Below, piece after piece: positions 6,636-9,782 of a stretch of DNA of 9,782 bases. Position 1 is the stretch's first letter; every line of letters begins with the position of its first letter. Source of the stretch: Actinobacteria bacterium UBA2286 (GTDB taxonomy: Bacteria; Actinomycetota; Coriobacteriia; Anaerosomatales; Anaerosomataceae). The translations under genes and the position numbers were made by a program. Location: contig DDWM01000055.1 in the NCBI GenBank assembly GCA_002345925.1, forward strand, positions 1 through 9,782, given 5' to 3'. The notes under the pieces were generated by a model. The model saw nothing but the letters and a program-made list of their open reading frames with translations. It ran no database searches and was not told the origin of the DNA.

Positions 6636-7790
6636 ATGCCACACCGCTTTGAAGAGATCCGCAAGTTCGTCGCTCCGGAAGTCTTGTTCGGTGCAGACTC
6701 CAGGATGCTCTGCGGCACCTACGCCGAGAGATTCGGACTGCGGCGTGTGATGGTCGTGACCGATCCCGGCGTCATCGAAGCGGGGTGGGTGGCGCCTATC
6801 GTCGAGGATCTGAGTGAACACGGCATCGAGACCATCGTCTTCTCGGACATCTCTGCGAACCCACGCTCGGCGCAAGTGGCCGCGGGAGCGCTCATCTACG
6901 GAGCCAAGGCCTGCGCGGGCATCGTTGCGGTAGGCGGCGGAAGCCCAATCGACTGTGCCAAGGGTATCGGAATAATCGCGTCAAACGGGGGCGCCATCCT
7001 TGAGTACGCTGGCGTGGACCGGGTTTCGGCGCCGATGCCGCCTATCATCTGCATCCCAACGACCGCCGGCACCGGTGCCGACGTGTCGCAGTTCGCGATA
7101 ATCCTCGATGAGGCAAACCACACCAAAGCGGGCCTCATAAGCAAGTCGCTTATCCCGGATCTTGCCCTGGTGGATCCGGTGGTACTCACGACCATGGACT
7201 CCGCACTCACCGCCGCGACCGGCGTTGATGCCCTTGTTCATGCGGTTGAGGCGTATGTGTCGAATGCATCCTGGGAGCTGACCGACGGATGCGCACTGGC
7301 CGCGATGCGAGATATCCCAAGCGCGCTGCCTCAGTGCCTAGCGAGCCCTGAGGACATGACCTCACGCCGCGCGATGGCGCTTGCAAGTCTGAATGCCGGG
7401 CTGGCATTCTCTAACGCAAGCCTCGGTGCAGTGCACGCGCTCGCTCATGCACTCGGCGGGCGCCTCGATTCACCACACGGCGAGTGCAACGCGCTGCTGC
7501 TCGGTCCCGTCATGCGCATGAACCTTTCGGTCATGCCCACCGAGCGAGTACAAAGAATGGCGGACGCGCTCGGCGTTGAGGGTGGGGACCTCGCCAAACG
7601 GCTGCCCGCGTGGTTCGACGAGTTCCACGCCAGCCTGGGTATAGACGCAAAAGACTGGAAGCTGGCTCTCTCGGAAGCCGAGTTTGAAAACATCGCTCGC
7701 GCGGCAAGTGTTGACGCGTGCATGGCGACGAATCCATGGAAGCCCGAAGTCGGAGACCTTGTGGAGATGCTGCATGACGCGCTCGACTGA
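6636..7790 (+). CDS. ercA: Iron-containing alcohol dehydrogenase family protein, ErcA-like regulatory type
   Basis: The product is 384 residues, starting MPHRFEEIRKFVAPEVLFG. The start at 6636 is preferred over the ATG at 6588 because AGGGGG lies 9 bases upstream of it, and the upstream ATG has no ribosome site. The N-terminal NAD-binding part has GGGSPIDCAKG (100-110) and TTAGTGADVSQFAII (142-156). The four metal ligands of type III alcohol dehydrogenases are all present: Asp198, His202, His271 and His281. It should therefore be able to bind iron or another divalent metal and NAD. The GADVSQFAII segment and the kinase gene immediately downstream point to ErcA, which in Pseudomonas aeruginosa takes part in regulating ethanol oxidation. 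Whether it acts as an enzyme, a sensor or both is not known from the sequence. The 3' end overlaps the kinase start by 17 bases. An ordinary alcohol dehydrogenase is the alternative call. Confidence 0.88.
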   Translation: MPHRFEEIRKFVAPEVLFGADSRMLCGTYAERFGLRRVMVVTDPGVIEAGWVAPIVEDLSEHGIETIVFSDISANPRSAQVAAGALIYGAKACAGIVAVGGGSPIDCAKGIGIIASNGGAILEYAGVDRVSAPMPPIICIPTTAGTGADVSQFAIILDEANHTKAGLISKSLIPDLALVDPVVLTTMDSALTAATGVDALVHAVEAYVSNASWELTDGCALAAMRDIPSALPQCLASPEDMTSRRAMALASLNAGLAFSNASLGAVHALAHALGGRLDSPHGECNALLLGPVMRMNLSVMPTERVQRMADALGVEGGDLAKRLPAWFDEFHASLGIDAKDWKLALSEAEFENIARAASVDACMATNPWKPEVGDLVEMLHDALD

Positions 7791-9012
7791 GAGCCAGGAC
7801 TGGGACGCGCTACGTGCCGGAGTCATCGGGCTTGGCGCTCACTCGGCTCGAAAGAGCTACTACCCTGAGCTGCAAAGACGACTCGACCAACTTGAGCTGT
7901 TTCGCGCCCTGCTCGACGGCAGCAATGACGTCATCATGCTTCTTGGGCTCCCTGAGGGTACCGTGATCGACGCCAACCAGGCCGCAGCAGAACTCCTGGC
8001 CATCAATGGCGGCGTCGCAAGACTGGCCGAGACCATTCCGACGGCATCTGCAACCACACTGCTGGACGCCCTGAATCACCACAAGGACATCCTGCTTGAT
8101 GTGAACCTTGGGCCAGTCAACACGCCGTACGAGATCGGCGCGCGCACCATCAGCTTGAACGACCACGACTTCGCAATCGTCGTCGCGCGCGATATCACCG
8201 ATCGACGGCTCGCCGACGAGTCCGAAAGAGAACACCGTCGGCGCCTCGAGGCCGAGGTTGCTAACCGCACCGAAGAACTCCGCCGCTCGAATGAAGAGCT
8301 GGTGCAGGCCACTCGCGCGAAGGACGAGTTCCTTGCGAGCATGAGCCACGAGCTACGAACGCCGCTCAACTCCGTCATCGGATTCAGCGACATAATGCTG
8401 CGGGGTCTCGCGGGAGACACCACGGACGAACAGCAGCGCCAGCTAGTGATGGTCAACAACGCCGGGAAGCACCTTCTCGCGCTCATCAACCAGGTGCTGG
8501 ACCTTGCAAAGATCGAATCCGGACAGGCCGAGGTGACACTCGAAGCTTTCGATGCCTGTGACCTCGTAAAGCAAGTCGCGGAGCTTGTGAGCAGTCAAGC
8601 CGACGCCAACGGCCTCAAACTTGAGGTCGAGTGCGAGATCGCAGTGCCCCAGATCACGAGCGATCGCCAGCGCGTGCTGCAGATTCTGCTGAACCTCGCC
8701 GGGAACGCGGTCAAGTTCACCGAATGCGGAACCGTCGGCATGAGTCTCAGCTGCGAGGGTGACGTGCTGGTATTCCGGGTGTCGGATTCAGGGGCAGGGA
8801 TACCGCCACATGAGCAGCTCGACATCTGGGAGCCGTTCAGACAAGGAGCAGTCCGCGGTGAGATGAAACCCGCAGGCACGGGTCTCGGGCTGTCGATCAG
8901 CAGGGAGCTCGCAGCGCTGCTCGGCGGCTCGCTCGAACTTGAGAACTCATCTGCCGAGGGAAGCACCTTCACCCTACGGCTACCCCACTCCTGCAACCTG
9001 GGCCGGGACTAG
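7774..9012 (+). CDS. PAS domain sensor histidine kinase, partner of ErcA
   Basis: The product is 412 residues. ATG at 7774 is chosen because GTGGAG lies 7 bases upstream and the start falls inside the 3' end of ercA, a usual sign of translational coupling; in-frame starts further upstream lie deep in ercA. Residues 13-45 are an N-terminal block (GLGAHSARKSYYPELQRR and following) of helical character. A PAS-like sensor domain follows (about 45-145), then a charged coiled coil (about 145-185). The HisKA dimerisation domain has SHELRTP with phospho-acceptor His192. The ATPase domain has the N box (LNLAGNAVKFT, Asn311), the G1 box (DSGAGIP, 338-344), the F box (WEPFRQG) and the G2 box (GTGLGLS, 368-374). 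There is no membrane segment, so it is a soluble cytoplasmic kinase. It has no fused receiver domain, and no response regulator is in the window, so its partner is encoded elsewhere. The signal may be redox, a ligand, or ErcA itself; that is inference. Confidence 0.95.
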   Translation: MTRSTESQDWDALRAGVIGLGAHSARKSYYPELQRRLDQLELFRALLDGSNDVIMLLGLPEGTVIDANQAAAELLAINGGVARLAETIPTASATTLLDALNHHKDILLDVNLGPVNTPYEIGARTISLNDHDFAIVVARDITDRRLADESEREHRRRLEAEVANRTEELRRSNEELVQATRAKDEFLASMSHELRTPLNSVIGFSDIMLRGLAGDTTDEQQRQLVMVNNAGKHLLALINQVLDLAKIESGQAEVTLEAFDACDLVKQVAELVSSQADANGLKLEVECEIAVPQITSDRQRVLQILLNLAGNAVKFTECGTVGMSLSCEGDVLVFRVSDSGAGIPPHEQLDIWEPFRQGAVRGEMKPAGTGLGLSISRELAALLGGSLELENSSAEGSTFTLRLPHSCNLGRD

Positions 9013-9018
9013 ATAAAA

Positions 9019-9048
9019 CGAGGGGCGAGCCTGATGGCCCACCCCTCG
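9019..9048 (-). terminator. Terminator hairpin between the convergent kinase and helicase genes
   Basis: CGAGGGG (9019-9025) pairs with CCCCTCG (9042-9048). On the minus strand the stem is followed by TTTTAT, the better T tail, so it mainly terminates the helicase gene. On the plus strand it begins 7 bases after the kinase stop but has no T run, so it could act only weakly for the kinase. Confidence 0.72.
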
Positions 9049-9058
9049 CACTTGGTTA

Positions 9059-9080
9059 CTGTCTGGCGACTGTCTAGCGA
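9059..9080. repeat. 11-base tandem duplication at the helicase stop codon
   Basis: CTGTCTGGCGA (9059-9069) is followed directly by CTGTCTAGCGA (9070-9080); the copies differ at one base. That base forms part of the TAG stop (9076-9074) of the helicase in the gene-proximal copy. In the same frame a second stop, TAA, follows five codons later. Confidence 0.7.
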
Positions 9081-9782
9081 CGACCACTGCGGCGGTTGCC
9101 ACCCCTGCGGCCCATCACGCCACCGGAGAAGACCGGACGAGCCTTGGTGTTGACGGTACGATCCGCCATCGGCACGACGCGATCCTTGTACTCAAAGCCA
9201 TGGTGATCCTCGCATGAGAGGACCTCGCCAAGCGCGCGCTCGATCTCGTGCAACACGCTTGTCTCCTCGGCGGCGAGGAAGCTGATGGCGCTACCCTCGG
9301 CACCGGCACGGGCCGTACGGCCGATGCGGTGGACGTAATCCTCGGCAGTGTTCGGCATGTCGTAGTTGATGACGTGCGAGATCTCGTCAACGTCGATGCC
9401 GCGAGCGACAACGTCGGTGGCTACAAGCACGCGGGTGTTGCCACCCTTGAAGCTGTCGAGCGCCCTCTGGCGCTGCGCCTGGCTGCGGTCGCCGTGGATA
9501 GCGGCCGCCGAAACGCCCGCCTTCTCCAGGATGCGATGCACACGATCGGCACGGTGCTTGGTGCGCGTGAAGACGAGCACACGGTTGAGGTGTCCGCCCT
9601 TGAGCAGCTCAACGAGCAAGTCAGCCTTCTGCATCTGGTTGACCGGGTAGATCGACTGGATGATCTTCTCGGCAGGCTTGGTCGTTGGCGAAGTCTCGAT
9701 GTGCACCGGGTTCTTCAGCGTCGCGCCGGCGATGCGCACAACATCCGAGGACATAGTGGCCGAGAAGAGCAGGTTCTGACGC
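9074..9782 (-). CDS. DEAD-box ATP-dependent RNA helicase, C-terminal part (RhlE-like); N-terminus beyond the window
   Basis: The frame is open at the right edge, and 235 residues are visible, beginning RQNLLFSATM. The SAT there is helicase motif III, so motifs Q, I and II (DEAD) lie outside the window. The complete second RecA-like domain follows: VLVFTRTKH (motif IV, fragment residues 68-76), ATDVVARGID (motif V, 121-130) and HRIGRTARAG (motif VI, 151-160). Conserved AAIHGDRSQAQR lies between IV and V. The tail is short and ends in an Arg/Gly-rich stretch (GRRGGNRRSGRR), likely for non-specific RNA binding. It should remodel RNA duplexes in ribosome assembly or mRNA decay. The TRTKH and HGDRSQ pattern resembles RhlE more than DbpA or CsdA, but without the N-terminal half this is a resemblance, not an assignment. 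It is transcribed towards the kinase gene and ends in the hairpin at 9019-9048. Confidence 0.95.
   Translation of the reverse strand, partial: RQNLLFSATMSSDVVRIAGATLKNPVHIETSPTTKPAEKIIQSIYPVNQMQKADLLVELLKGGHLNRVLVFTRTKHRADRVHRILEKAGVSAAAIHGDRSQAQRQRALDSFKGGNTRVLVATDVVARGIDVDEISHVINYDMPNTAEDYVHRIGRTARAGAEGSAISFLAAEETSVLHEIERALGEVLSCEDHHGFEYKDRVVPMADRTVNTKARPVFSGGVMGRRGGNRRSGRR

Overview
The window comes from a GC-rich anaerobe-type bacterium. My best guess is a sediment or subsurface member of Actinomycetota, class Coriobacteriia or a relative. That placement is an inference from the style of TypA, the exported multiheme cytochrome, the DUF362 ferredoxin-like protein and the ErcA/kinase pair; no marker gene settles it. 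I see no insertion sequence, integrase, CRISPR array, rRNA or tRNA. The content looks like ordinary chromosome with an anaerobic redox flavour.

Left part (1-2742, minus strand). A DUF1622 membrane protein gene (2742-2395) is followed 77 bases later by a DUF362 protein with two 4Fe-4S clusters (2317-1178). Beyond it, after a candidate promoter, lies a secreted c-type cytochrome with at least seven hemes (1102 to the window edge). The cytochrome frame is open at the edge, so it is easily missed by searches for complete ORFs; the long plus-strand frames in this area are shadows.

Middle part (2837-6463, minus strand). Two single-gene units each end in a strong hairpin: a secreted 5'-nucleotidase/UDP-sugar hydrolase-like phosphoesterase (4496-2883, hairpin 2837-2869) and the ribosome-associated GTPase TypA/BipA (6463-4655, hairpin 4603-4635).

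Right part. Diverging from typA is a plus-strand two-gene operon: an iron-containing alcohol dehydrogenase of the ErcA regulatory type (6636-7790) and a PAS sensor histidine kinase (7774-9012). The two genes overlap by 17 bases and are probably translationally coupled. This is the most interesting unit here: an enzyme-like protein apparently tied to a kinase, with no response regulator in the window and a leader containing an imperfect hairpin and four GTAC blocks. Converging on it from the right edge is the C-terminal half of a DEAD-box RNA helicase (9782-9074, RhlE-like), with a hairpin terminator between the two.

I did not find an unmistakably new system. The best leads are the ErcA-kinase pair and its leader, and the truncated multiheme cytochrome next to the DUF1622/DUF362 pair.
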